Shown: positions 1 to 6,537 of the stretch, in pieces
Layout of the letters: the number at the start of each line of letters is the position of its first letter
How positions within the stretch are numbered: position 1 is the first letter of the stretch
NCBI GenBank assembly: GCA_036518635.1
Contig: DATDMT010000172.1
Location: forward strand, 1 to 7,069
Length of the DNA stretch: 7,069 nt
Direction: 5' to 3'
Source of the DNA: AWTP1-18 sp036518635
GTDB lineage: Bacteria; Pseudomonadota; Gammaproteobacteria; Burkholderiales; Rhodocyclaceae
Notes under the pieces: generated by a model
What the model was told of the DNA's origin: nothing
Database searches by the model: none
The model's input: only the letters and a program-made list of their open reading frames with translations
Made by a program: the position numbers and the translations under genes

Positions 1-267
1 GCGCTTTTGCGGATCGTCGAAGTCGGGAATGTCGCGCTGGATGTCGCTTGCCTCGGCCCGGGTCAGCAGGGCGGCGCCGTTGTAGGTCTTCTGGCCGTTG
101 TGCAGGGCGCGGTAGCCGGCGGCTTCCAGCTCGGCGAAGGGGAAGCCCTTGTCCTCGGTCTTGGTCTCCTGCAGGCACAGCGCGTCGGGCTGTTCCGCGG
201 CCAGCCAGTCGAGCACGTGGGGCAGGCGGACCTTCAGCGAGTTCACGTTCCAGGTGGCGATTTTCAC
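1..267 (-). CDS. xthA: Exodeoxyribonuclease III (N-terminal part, cut by window edge)
   Basis: This is the first 89 codons of an exonuclease III / AP endonuclease, an EEP-fold Mg-dependent enzyme that nicks DNA at abasic sites and removes 3' blocking groups in base-excision repair in the cytoplasm. The start of the protein reads MKIATWNVNSLKVRLPHV, the family signature. N7 and E34 (in LQETK, residues 32-36) sit at the same positions as the substrate- and metal-binding residues of E. coli ExoIII, and the YNGAALLTR stretch matches the next conserved block. The start is GTG at 267, preceded by AGGAA (275-279) with 7 nt spacing; no ATG gives a better N-terminus. The remaining roughly two-thirds of the protein, with the catalytic D and H residues, lies left of the window. 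The gene is divergent from the GGDEF-EAL gene, with 138 nt between them. Confidence 0.95.
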   Translation of the reverse strand, partial: MKIATWNVNSLKVRLPHVLDWLAAEQPDALCLQETKTEDKGFPFAELEAAGYRALHNGQKTYNGAALLTRAEASDIQRDIPDFDDPQKR

Positions 268-405
268 GGGCGGGTTCCTGATCGTAAGGGCGGCGTCGGG
301 CGCCGATGGTTGGCCGATCGCCGGCCGATTCTATCCCGCGCTGCAGAACCTCCGGTCTCGCGGCCGTGCTAATGTTCAAAAGCTTTTATTGGCACAAGGT
401 CTTTC

Positions 406-2868
406 ATGCCCGATCCCGGTTCGCAGCAAGCCGCCCCGCAGGAAGCAGCTCAATGGTTCCGTACCGCGGAGGTGCTGCCCTTGCCGGCCGCCCTGCTGGA
501 TGCGGGCCTCGGCGTGGCCTATGGCAACCCGGCCTGGGCGGCCCTGCTCGGGCGTACGCCGCAGAGCGCCGCCGGGGTGGCCCTCGCAGCCCTGATCGAA
601 CGTCGCGGCGGCTCCCAGGACGCCGATCCGCTGCCCTACGACAAGCGCCTGCGCTTTCAGTTCGAGCGCCACGGCCGCCGCCGCTACCTGGAGGCCAGCC
701 GCACCCGCCTGCCCGGCGCCAGCGACTTGTCCCTGTTCGTCGTCCATGAGTCCACCGTCGCCGACGAGCAGTTGAACAGCCGCATCGAGGCCAGCCCGGA
801 AGGCTTTTCCCTGGCCCTGCGCGGCGCCGCCGACGGCATCTGGGAATGGCATCCGGTGACCAAGTCGCTCTACCTGTCGCCGCGCCTGCTGGGCATCCTC
901 GGCTACCCGGAAGACTATCGGGTGCATACCACCGACGACTGGCTGGACCTGGTGCACCCCGACGACCAAGCCCGCTACAACGAAGAGAACTCGCGCCACC
1001 TGCGCCGCGAGACGCCGCACTTCGAATGCGAATATCGCATCCGCCGCGCCGACGGCACATGGGCCTGGGGCCTCTCGCGCGGCGTCGCCACCTTTGCCGA
1101 GGACGGCAGCGCGCGGCGCATGGCCGGCTCGATTACCGACATCTCGCGGCGCAAGGCCACCGAAGGCCAACTGGTCGAAGCCTGGAGCCGGCTGGAGCTG
1201 GCGATGCAGTCTACCGGCCAGATCCTGTGGGACGCCGATCTGCGCTACATCCGCTTTTCCGACGGCCTGGCGGCCCTGCTTGGGCGGGTCTTCGATGCGT
1301 CGGAAGTGCCGCTGGCGGACTATCTCGAACGCCTGCATCCCGACGAGGCGGCGAGCTTTCGCCGCCAGTTGGAGGCCGCCCTGCAGGGAGATTCGCCGGA
1401 CCTGGTGTCCACCCACCGCATCCGCCGCGCCGACAAGCAATGGATCTGGCTGCAGGTGCAGGGCCGCAGCTTCATGGACGAAAGCTCCGCCTCGCAGCGG
1501 CGGGTGATCGGCACCCTGTTCGACGTCACCGAGCGCAAGCTGCAGGAAGAGCGCATCCAGTTCCTCGCCACCCGCGACATCCTCACCCGCCTGCCCAACC
1601 GCCTGCTGCTGGCCGACCGCCTGGCCGACCTGCTGTCGCAAAGCGGGCTGGAGGCGGACGGCCTGGCAGTGGTGTATCTCGATCTGGACAATTTCAAGGA
1701 CATCAACGATTCCCTCGGCCACCACGTCGGCGACATGGTGCTGAAGGAAGTCGGCCGCCGCCTCGAAGAAGCCTTCCACGATCCGCACACGGTGGCGCGC
1801 CAGGGCGGCGACGAGTTCATCATCGTCCTCTCCGGCATCCCCGACGAGGCGCGCATCGCCGCCCGCGTCAGCGGCTTCCTCGATAGCCTGCAGCAGCCGA
1901 TGAACATCGGCGGCCGCGAGCTGATCGTCCATGCCTCGGCCGGCATCGCCCGATTTCCCGATCACGGCACCGACCGCAACGCCCTGCTGCGCAGCGCCGA
2001 CACCGCCCTTTACGTCGCCAAGGCGCGCGGCCGTTCCCAGCTCGCGGTATTCACCGAGGCTATGGCGCGCAAGGCGCGGGAACGCATCGAACTCGAACAT
2101 CGCCTCGCCAGCGCCATCGAGAACGGCGAGCTGTATCTCGAATACCAGCCCCAGTTCAACATCGCCACCGACGAGATCATTGGCTGCGAAGCGCTGATCC
2201 GCTGGCGCCACCCTGAGCTCGGCGTGGTCAGCCCGGGCCGCTTCATCCCGGTGGCCGAGAGCTGCGGCCTGATCGCCGAGATCGGCCTCTGGGTAATCGA
2301 AACCGCCTGCGTCGAGGCCCAGCGCTGGTATCGCGCCGGCCATGGCATTCGCGTTGCCGTCAATCTCTCGGCGTCGCAGATCAGCCGCGGCGGCCTGGTC
2401 GATGCCGTCGCCGGCATCCTCCGCCGCAGCGGCCTGCCGGCGCACCTGCTGGAGCTGGAGCTGACCGAGAGCATGGTGATGGAAACCGGCCAGGACGCCA
2501 TCGCCACCCTGCACGGCCTGGCCGACCTGGGCATCAGCCTGTCGGTGGACGATTTCGGCACCGGCTATTCCAGTCTGGCCTATCTCAAGCAATTGCCGAT
2601 CGGCAAACTCAAGATCGACCAGAGCTTCGTCCGCGAGATCAGCACCGACCGCAGCGACGTCGCCCTGGTCCGCGCCATGGTCGCCATCGCCCAGGAACTC
2701 GGGCTCGGCATCGTCGCCGAGGGCATCGAAACCCCGGGGCAGCGGGATACCCTGCTATTGTTGGGTTGCACCGTCGGCCAGGGCTTCCTGTTCAGCCACC
2801 CCATCGCGCCCCGTGCCCTGGCCGAGCGCCTGGGCATCGGTCTGCGCCCGGTGGGCGGCCTGATCTAG
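406..2868 (+). CDS. PAS-PAS-PAS-GGDEF-EAL bifunctional c-di-GMP enzyme
   Basis: An 820-residue soluble signalling protein with no signal peptide or membrane segment. Order: a weak PAS at about 20-115, a PAS_3-type domain at about 136-250 closed by GSITDISRRK, a second PAS_3 at about 260-378 closed by GTLFDVTERK, GGDEF at about 383-545, and EAL at about 560-810. The diguanylate cyclase site is intact (GGDEF, 467-471), with DNFKDINDSLGH upstream. The place where an inhibitory RxxD I-site would stand reads HDPH, so product inhibition is probably absent. The phosphodiesterase site is also complete: E595-A-L, N653, E685/E688, DDFG at 715-718, K736, E772 and Q792. Both activities are therefore chemically possible, and the PAS domains would choose between them; which one dominates cannot be read from sequence. 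The ATG at 406 follows AAGGT with 6 nt spacing. The PilZ gene follows after 25 nt, probably in one operon. Confidence 0.95.
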   Translation: MPDPGSQQAAPQEAAQWFRTAEVLPLPAALLDAGLGVAYGNPAWAALLGRTPQSAAGVALAALIERRGGSQDADPLPYDKRLRFQFERHGRRRYLEASRTRLPGASDLSLFVVHESTVADEQLNSRIEASPEGFSLALRGAADGIWEWHPVTKSLYLSPRLLGILGYPEDYRVHTTDDWLDLVHPDDQARYNEENSRHLRRETPHFECEYRIRRADGTWAWGLSRGVATFAEDGSARRMAGSITDISRRKATEGQLVEAWSRLELAMQSTGQILWDADLRYIRFSDGLAALLGRVFDASEVPLADYLERLHPDEAASFRRQLEAALQGDSPDLVSTHRIRRADKQWIWLQVQGRSFMDESSASQRRVIGTLFDVTERKLQEERIQFLATRDILTRLPNRLLLADRLADLLSQSGLEADGLAVVYLDLDNFKDINDSLGHHVGDMVLKEVGRRLEEAFHDPHTVARQGGDEFIIVLSGIPDEARIAARVSGFLDSLQQPMNIGGRELIVHASAGIARFPDHGTDRNALLRSADTALYVAKARGRSQLAVFTEAMARKARERIELEHRLASAIENGELYLEYQPQFNIATDEIIGCEALIRWRHPELGVVSPGRFIPVAESCGLIAEIGLWVIETACVEAQRWYRAGHGIRVAVNLSASQISRGGLVDAVAGILRRSGLPAHLLELELTESMVMETGQDAIATLHGLADLGISLSVDDFGTGYSSLAYLKQLPIGKLKIDQSFVREISTDRSDVALVRAMVAIAQELGLGIVAEGIETPGQRDTLLLLGCTVGQGFLFSHPIAPRALAERLGIGLRPVGGLI

Positions 2869-2893
2869 AGGACTACAAGGAGTTACCGGAGAA

Positions 2894-3262
2894 ATGATGA
2901 ACCACGAAAACCGCCGCAACTTCTGGCGCGCCGCCTTCCACGCCCCCGCCCGCCTGATCGACAGCGCCGGCACGGCGCACGGCGAGGTGCTGGATATCTC
3001 GCTCAAGGGCGTGCTGCTGAAAATGCCCGACACCTGGCACGGCAAGAATGGCGAGCGTTGCCAGTTTCACCTCGAATTGGCCGAAGGCGTCGCCATTTCC
3101 ATGTGGGCCAGCGTCGCCCATCTCAAAGGCAACTTCGCCGGCCTGCATTGCGACAAGATCGACGTGGACAGCATGACCCACCTGCGCCGCCTGGTGGAGC
3201 TGAATTCCGGCGATCCCAAGCTGCTCGAACGCGAACTGCCGGCCCTGCTGGCCGAAGCCTGA
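2894..3262 (+). CDS. Single-domain PilZ c-di-GMP-binding protein
   Basis: A 122-residue cytoplasmic PilZ protein. The two c-di-GMP-binding motifs are present: RxxxR as R8-N-F-W-R12 in the N-terminal arm, and DxSxxG as D34-I-S-L-K-G39 at the first strand of the barrel. The barrel runs to about residue 90, then a charged C-terminal helix (LRRLVELNSGDPKLLERELP) that could contact a partner. It lies 25 nt behind the GGDEF-EAL gene, so it is a plausible local receptor for the nucleotide that protein makes or breaks; that pairing is inference from position. The start is one of two adjacent ATGs: 2894 has AAGGAG (2877-2882) 11 nt away, whereas 2897 has GGAG (2888-2891) at a more usual 5 nt, so the true protein may begin at the second Met. 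Its downstream target (flagellum, pili, polysaccharide) is not visible here. Confidence 0.92.
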   Translation: MMNHENRRNFWRAAFHAPARLIDSAGTAHGEVLDISLKGVLLKMPDTWHGKNGERCQFHLELAEGVAISMWASVAHLKGNFAGLHCDKIDVDSMTHLRRLVELNSGDPKLLERELPALLAEA

Positions 3263-3267
3263 TCCTG

Positions 3268-3286
3268 ACCGCCGCTCGGCGGCGGT
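3268..3286 (+). terminator. GC hairpin after the PilZ gene, terminator-like without U-tract
   Basis: ACCGCCGC, loop TCG, GCGGCGGT: a perfect 8-bp stem six bases after the PilZ stop codon. No T-run follows, so it is not a canonical intrinsic terminator. It may stabilise the 3' end of the GGDEF-EAL/PilZ message or attenuate transcription into the next small gene. Confidence 0.4.
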
Positions 3287-3354
3287 GTGGCGGCGGTAAT
3301 CGGCGTAGCATGGGTAAGCGCCTTCCCCGGGCGCATGTCACCAGAGGTAATCCC

Positions 3355-3582
3355 ATGGACACCCATCACCTCGCCGCCTGCGAGTTCCTCGCCAGCCTGA
3401 TCCGCAACCAGCCCGAACTGCTCAAGGGCTTCACCCCCAACAAGGACAGCGGGGAAATGGTGGCGAATTTCTGCTCCGGCTTCGTCGAGCGCTTCGCCCG
3501 CAGCCTGAAGGATTTCGACGAAGGCTCGAAGGAGGCCAGTCTCGACGATTGGAGCTTCCTGTCGATCAAGAAGGGCGACTGA
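3355..3582 (+). CDS. Small conserved-looking protein of unknown function (75 aa)
   Basis: A 75-residue soluble, acidic protein starting MDTHHLAACEFLASLIRN. The ATG at 3355 follows AGAGGT with about 7 nt spacing. The same frame is open further upstream, but an earlier start would overlap the PilZ gene and has no ribosome site. It has no signal peptide or membrane segment. The first half looks helical and the end (SLDDWSFLSIKKGD) is mixed, and a single Cys lies in each half (C9, C40). I do not recognise a family. Codon use matches the neighbouring genes, with strong G/C in third positions, which supports a real gene. It is separated from the PilZ gene by the GC hairpin and 92 nt, so it may have its own promoter, though no clear -35/-10 pair is visible. 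Confidence 0.72.
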   Translation: MDTHHLAACEFLASLIRNQPELLKGFTPNKDSGEMVANFCSGFVERFARSLKDFDEGSKEASLDDWSFLSIKKGD

Positions 3583-3598
3583 GTTCGTCGCTCGCGGT

Positions 3599-3678
3599 GC
3601 CATGAATCATGGCGTCGCCCATGTGGTCTGCCAGACAGACCGCCTTGCGCCAGCCCGGATAGGCTCAAGCTCTATCCG
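3599..3678 (+). promoter_or_regulatory. Leader with three successive inverted repeats
   Basis: The 127 nt between the 75-residue gene and the glycine-zipper gene carry three separate hairpins. They are GCCATG-AAT-CATGGC (3599-3613), GGTCTG-CCAGA-CAGACC (3625-3641) and CGGATAG, 9-nt loop, CTATCCG (3656-3678). The last ends 18 nt before the AAGGAG of the next gene. None has a T-run. They could be the 3' end of the upstream message, a structured 5' leader or operator sites; the sequence alone does not decide. Confidence 0.4.
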
Positions 3679-3709
3679 TCCAGTACGGGTCACGCCAAGG
3701 AGAAACAAC

Positions 3710-4222
3710 ATGGATCAATATCGCCACCACGTATCGGGCTTTTTCCCTCACCGCGAAGACGCCGAAGGCGCGCTTGCCCGGCTGGTGGACGGTGGGCTGC
3801 CGCGTGATCAATTGCAGATTCTCGATGCAGATTCGCTTCCCGGCGCCACGGTCAAGCCCGCCAGCAGTAATGAAGTTCTCAAGGATGTGCTGGTGGATGG
3901 CGCCATCGGCACCGCCGTCGGCTCTGGTATCGGCATGCTTGCCGAACTCGCCCTGGTGGCGGCGAACGTCACCCTGTTCGTCGCCAGCCCCTTGGTCGCG
4001 CCGCTTGCCATGCTGGGCTGGGGCGCCAGTCTCGGCGGCTTCATCGGCGCCGCCGCCGGTGCCGGCAGCAAGGACGGGAAGTTCTCGACCCTGATCCAGG
4101 ATGCGATCGCCAGTGGTCAGGTGGTGATCGTGGCTGAAACCCGCAGCGAACAGGAAACTACCATCGCCACGGAAGTCATCCAGACTTTGATCGGTCAGAG
4201 TACCGACCTCAGCGTCGCCTGA
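3710..4222 (+). CDS. Glycine-zipper hydrophobic protein, unknown function (170 aa)
   Basis: A 170-residue protein in three parts. A soluble N-terminal domain (about 1-50) includes HREDAEGALARLVDGGLP, a pattern common in small stress-related proteins where a helix follows a short strand. A hydrophobic Gly/Ala-rich centre (about 61-118) has spaced small residues (GAIGTAVGSGIG, then GASLGGFIGAAAGAG), the layout of a glycine zipper inserting as two membrane helices. A short soluble tail (about 125-170) follows. There is no cleavable signal peptide, so inner-membrane association is inferred. The start at ATG 3710 has AAGGAG (3697-3702) at 7 nt. An in-frame ATG at 3602 falls inside an inverted repeat, lacks a ribosome site and is rejected. 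The N-terminal pattern is loosely like the general-stress YflT/17M type, but I hold that assignment weakly. It converges with the VOC gene, 44 nt apart, with no clear terminator between them. Confidence 0.85.
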   Translation: MDQYRHHVSGFFPHREDAEGALARLVDGGLPRDQLQILDADSLPGATVKPASSNEVLKDVLVDGAIGTAVGSGIGMLAELALVAANVTLFVASPLVAPLAMLGWGASLGGFIGAAAGAGSKDGKFSTLIQDAIASGQVVIVAETRSEQETTIATEVIQTLIGQSTDLSVA

Positions 4223-4266
4223 GGCTTTCGGAGGACGCGCCCTAGACACGGCCTGCGGCAGACGGG

Positions 4267-4644
4267 CTATTGCATCGAGTGCAGCCCGATCATATTGCCC
4301 TCGCTGTCGAACAGCAGGGAGATGAAGCCGTATTGGCCGATCGACATTTTGGCCCGCTGCACCCGCCCGCCGGCCTTCTCCGCGCGGGCTTCCTCGACGG
4401 CGCAATCGGTGCAGTGGAAATACACCAGGGTACTGTTGCCGCCCGAGGGGAAGCCAGGCATCTGCACCAGCGCCCCACCGGCGCCGTACTGGGTCTGCTC
4501 CATCGGGAAGGCCCACATCTCGAAGCCGCCGCCTGGCGGGTTGAGCTGCTGCAAGGTGGTCTCGAACACCGCTTCGTAAAAGGCCTTGGCGCGGGCCATG
4601 TCCTGCACGTAGATTTCAAACCAGCCGACCGGATTGCTGTTCAT
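4267..4644 (-). CDS. VOC-family (glyoxalase/bleomycin-resistance fold) protein
   Basis: A 125-residue single-domain protein of the vicinal oxygen chelate superfamily. It opens with VGWFEIYVQDMARAKAFYEAVF, the classic first strand and helix, and closes with LLFDSEGNMIGLHS, the classic last strands. Members are usually dimers binding a divalent metal and handling small thiol adducts, aromatic compounds or antibiotics. E10 and H77 (VYFHC) fall where metal ligands are often found, but the full ligand set is not obvious, so catalysis is uncertain and no substrate can be named. The ATG at 4644 has a strong AAGGAG 6 nt upstream (4651-4656). The gene stands alone on this strand, divergent from the metallopeptidase gene across a 194-nt gap that contains the palindrome GCATCGATGC. 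It is cytoplasmic, with no signal peptide. Confidence 0.9.
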   Translation of the reverse strand: MNSNPVGWFEIYVQDMARAKAFYEAVFETTLQQLNPPGGGFEMWAFPMEQTQYGAGGALVQMPGFPSGGNSTLVYFHCTDCAVEEARAEKAGGRVQRAKMSIGQYGFISLLFDSEGNMIGLHSMQ

Positions 4645-4838
4645 GGGGGTCTCCTTTAGACGACGCGAAAAACCTAGCCCTTCCCAGATTGTTGCCTAAC
4701 CGCCCGGATTTTTGGGCCGCCGGCATCGATGCTGTCGGTGCGCAGGCGCACGGCGTCTGCCACGTTTACTTTCTACGCCGAAAGACATACCGTCACCAGT
4801 GAGCCAACCGCTTTCCCTCCTCGATTGGAACGCCCACT

Positions 4839-5657
4839 GTGACGCGAACCCGCAATCTGCCCTGCCTTGCCCTGTTCGCCATTTTTCTCCTGTTTGTCAG
4901 TCGTACTACGCTTGGCGCCTCACTGGCTGCCCCGGAGGCCGCGGGCATGCGCCATGTCGCGGGCAAGGTGTATGTCGATCCCGAGCTCGCTTCCGATCGG
5001 GTCGCCGGTCTGCTGGAACTCGTCGCCGCAGCGCGGCGGCGCGTCACCGCCGTGTATGGGACCGTGCAAGCGGAGCCGAACATCGTGTTCTGCGCGAGCA
5101 TGAATTGCTATCAATCCTTTGGCGCCATCGGCTTGGGCTACACCGACGGTGCCGACCTGGTGATCGCCCCCCGCGGCCAACGCGCAGCGATCGTTGCCCA
5201 TGAACTGGCCCATGTCGAACTCAGCAAGCGGCTCGGCGGCATGGCCAAAGTCATGGCGCGGATACCCCAGTGGTTTGATGAAGGGCAGGCGGTGATGGTG
5301 AGCATGGCCGAGGAATTCTCGGAAGATGCCTGGAAGGCCGCCACCCGCGACGGGGCGGATGCTCCGCCACTCGCCACCCTGGCGTCGATGGCCGATTGGT
5401 CCCGGGTTACCGGGGAGTACGGCGAGAATATGCAAAAGTCCTACGGCACGGCGCGCCATGAAGTCAGCCGCTGGTTCAACCGTTCCGGCCCGCGTGGATT
5501 TCAGGCACTGCTCACCGCACTCGCGGCCAATGAATCCTTTGCTACCGCCTACGTCCGCGCTGAAGCGGCGAACGCGCGATCGCCCGTCGCCGAGGCCGAG
5601 CCAGAGCGCATCGCGCTCAACGGCACGGCCACACCCGGGAGCGCGCAGCTTCCTTGA
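4839..5657 (+). CDS. Secreted HExxH zinc metallopeptidase-like protein
   Basis: A 272-residue protein with an N-terminal signal peptide: RTR, a hydrophobic core at about residues 8-20, and likely cleavage near TLGA/SLA, residues 26-30. It is therefore exported to the periplasm or beyond. The zinc motif is H121-E-L-A-H125, followed by PQWFDEGQA, in which E148 is the expected third ligand. This HExxH plus W-[FL]-x-E-G-x-A layout is that of peptidase-MA-like gluzincins. A conserved-looking SYGTARHEVSRWF helix (201-213) fits the downstream part of that fold. Cys85 and Cys90 (FCASMNC) could form a disulphide. Start: GTG at 4839, the only usual start codon after the in-frame TGA at 4800; the upstream GGA (4827-4829) is a weak ribosome site, so expression may be low. 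Substrate unknown. The last 30 or so residues are low complexity. Confidence 0.85.
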   Translation: MTRTRNLPCLALFAIFLLFVSRTTLGASLAAPEAAGMRHVAGKVYVDPELASDRVAGLLELVAAARRRVTAVYGTVQAEPNIVFCASMNCYQSFGAIGLGYTDGADLVIAPRGQRAAIVAHELAHVELSKRLGGMAKVMARIPQWFDEGQAVMVSMAEEFSEDAWKAATRDGADAPPLATLASMADWSRVTGEYGENMQKSYGTARHEVSRWFNRSGPRGFQALLTALAANESFATAYVRAEAANARSPVAEAEPERIALNGTATPGSAQLP

Positions 5658-5669
5658 TCGATTCGGCAT

Positions 5670-5702
5670 TCGACACGCCGCCATCTGCTGTTGGCGTGTC
5701 GA
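5670..5702. terminator. 10-bp hairpin between convergent genes
   Basis: TCGACACGCC and GGCGTGTCGA form a perfect 10-bp stem around a 13-nt loop, 12 nt after the metallopeptidase stop and 43 nt beyond the stop of the oppositely oriented exported protein. It could end transcripts from both sides. No T-run follows on either strand, so intrinsic termination is likely to be weak. Confidence 0.5.
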
Positions 5703-5745
5703 GTCGGCTGCCGCACTGTGATGGCTGCAATGTCAGTAGCGGCCT

Positions 5746-6075
5746 TCAGTCACCGGGTAGCGCCTGCTTATAGGCGGCATTGCCGTCCACATACGCAGGC
5801 ATGGCCTCGCTGGGCGTACCGTAGGCGGCCTTGCCGCGGGCTTGTTCCCAGGGATCAAAAGCCTGAATCCCGGTCTCGGTCGGAACCCGGGCACCACGCC
5901 GCGGTTCGATGGTTGCAGTGTTGTCGGATGGACCGTTGTATTCCGCGGACGTGCCGACCGAACCGGAATCGCTGGGCCGGCCAGGTTCATTTTCATAAGT
6001 GGCGGCAAGTGCCGTCCCGCTCACTGCGGCAAGGGCGGTAAGGGCGAAAGTCGTGGCGAATCTGTTCAACTTCAT
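5746..6075 (-). CDS. Small exported protein of unknown function (109 aa)
   Basis: A 109-residue protein with a textbook signal peptide: MKLNR, a hydrophobic stretch, and cleavage after TALA at residue 24. This leaves a mature periplasmic or secreted protein of about 85 residues. The mature part is Gly/Pro/Ser-rich and apparently disordered at first (about 28-60), then has PWEQARGKAAYGTPSEAMPAY (about 75-95) as its most ordered-looking piece. It has no Cys, so it is not a lipoprotein or disulphide protein. The frame is open for 27 more codons upstream, but the ATG at 6075 has AAGGAG (6082-6087) at 6 nt and the signal peptide begins there, so I choose it. I do not recognise the family. A long inverted repeat lies 60 nt upstream. 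Confidence 0.8.
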   Translation of the reverse strand: MKLNRFATTFALTALAAVSGTALAATYENEPGRPSDSGSVGTSAEYNGPSDNTATIEPRRGARVPTETGIQAFDPWEQARGKAAYGTPSEAMPAYVDGNAAYKQALPGD

Positions 6076-6134
6076 GATGCTCTCCTTTGATAAACGGTAT
6101 CGAACCAGGCTTCGGCGCTTACCAAATCTGCTTT

Positions 6135-6177
6135 GAAGAAAGGCGGTAGCGCGCATTCGGCGACAACCGCTTTCTTC
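6135..6177. repeat. Long imperfect inverted repeat upstream of the exported-protein gene
   Basis: GAAGAAAG-(G)-CGGT at 6135-6147 pairs with ACCGCTTTCTTC at 6166-6177: 12 base pairs with one bulged G and an 18-nt loop. It lies 60 nt upstream of the start of the 109-residue exported protein. It could be an operator, a leader hairpin, or the end of the decayed element to its right. No homologous copy is visible elsewhere in the window. Confidence 0.45.
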
Positions 6178-6210
6178 CAGAATCGAGGGCTAATTGGGTT
6201 GAAGCGATGC

Positions 6211-6447
6211 TCAGTTGATGTGTACAACCTTAGTCGGGTAAGCCGCCGTGGTGCAGCAGTCCGTATGGGCTGAAAGGCCCATGGCAGGCCATATGGCGGG
6301 GCTTTTCCGCTGTTTGCCATCGACCGCCATCGCACTGGTCAGCCGAATGGCGGATAGGGTTATGTGGCGTAGCGCGCAGACATCGAGAGAGCAGCGTTTA
6401 CGCTCAACGGATCGTGAGTTGCAGGTGGGGGGGGTCAGAACCGCCAC
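6211..6447 (-). pseudogene. Possible decayed iscB N-terminus (very tentative)
   Basis: A 78-codon frame starting GTG at 6447 and ending TGA at 6211-6213. The beginning reads MAV, then PPTC, and further on VERKRCSLDVC and SAIRLTS. Intact IscB proteins, from memory, start M-x-V-F-V-L-D-K-x-x-x-P-L-M-P-C and have PFxIRL about 25 residues later. The ERKR-x-x-L-x-x-C and IRL pieces fall in the right order, and the frame begins 91 nt after the last stem of the HEARO-like RNA, which is the expected arrangement. The match is short and gapped and lacks the RuvC and HNH regions altogether, so chance is a real alternative. If it is iscB, it is a dead remnant under a fifth of the usual length. An eight-base G run (6427-6434) lies in it. 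Confidence 0.22.
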
Positions 6448-6465
6448 GCGGGATTAACCGCAGGT

Positions 6466-6484
6466 GCCGGGAGTTCGTCCCGGC
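6466..6484. repeat. 7-bp hairpin GCCGGGA/TCCCGGC
   Basis: GCCGGGA, loop GTTCG, TCCCGGC. It lies between the HEARO-like structure and the possible iscB remnant, where an IscB leader would be. A smaller GGGC-TAC-GCCC hairpin follows at 6492-6502. Both may belong to the same structured transcript. Confidence 0.5.
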
Positions 6485-6537
6485 GGCCGAAGGGCTACGC
6501 CCATCGGCCATGGCCCAATCGAAGCACCACCTCCCAT

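Noticed and set aside
300..335. Three GCCGAT repeats between the divergent xthA and GGDEF-EAL genes
   Set aside because: Short motif in GC-rich DNA with irregular spacing; not enough to call an operator.
376..2592. A 738-codon open frame antisense to the GGDEF-EAL gene
   Set aside because: It is the shadow of a very GC-rich gene: its composition is Ala/Gly/Gln/Asp-biased with no domain, and the sense strand carries a fully motif-supported protein.
4270..4659. A 129-codon plus-strand frame opposite the VOC gene
   Set aside because: Shadow of the minus-strand VOC gene, which has the family motifs and a strong ribosome site.
6072..6335. An 87-codon minus-strand frame whose TGA overlaps the ATG of the exported protein (ATGA)
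   Set aside because: The overlap looks like translational coupling, but the protein is Arg/Pro-rich at the start with no recognisable motif or ribosome site, and it overlaps the other frames of the decayed region.
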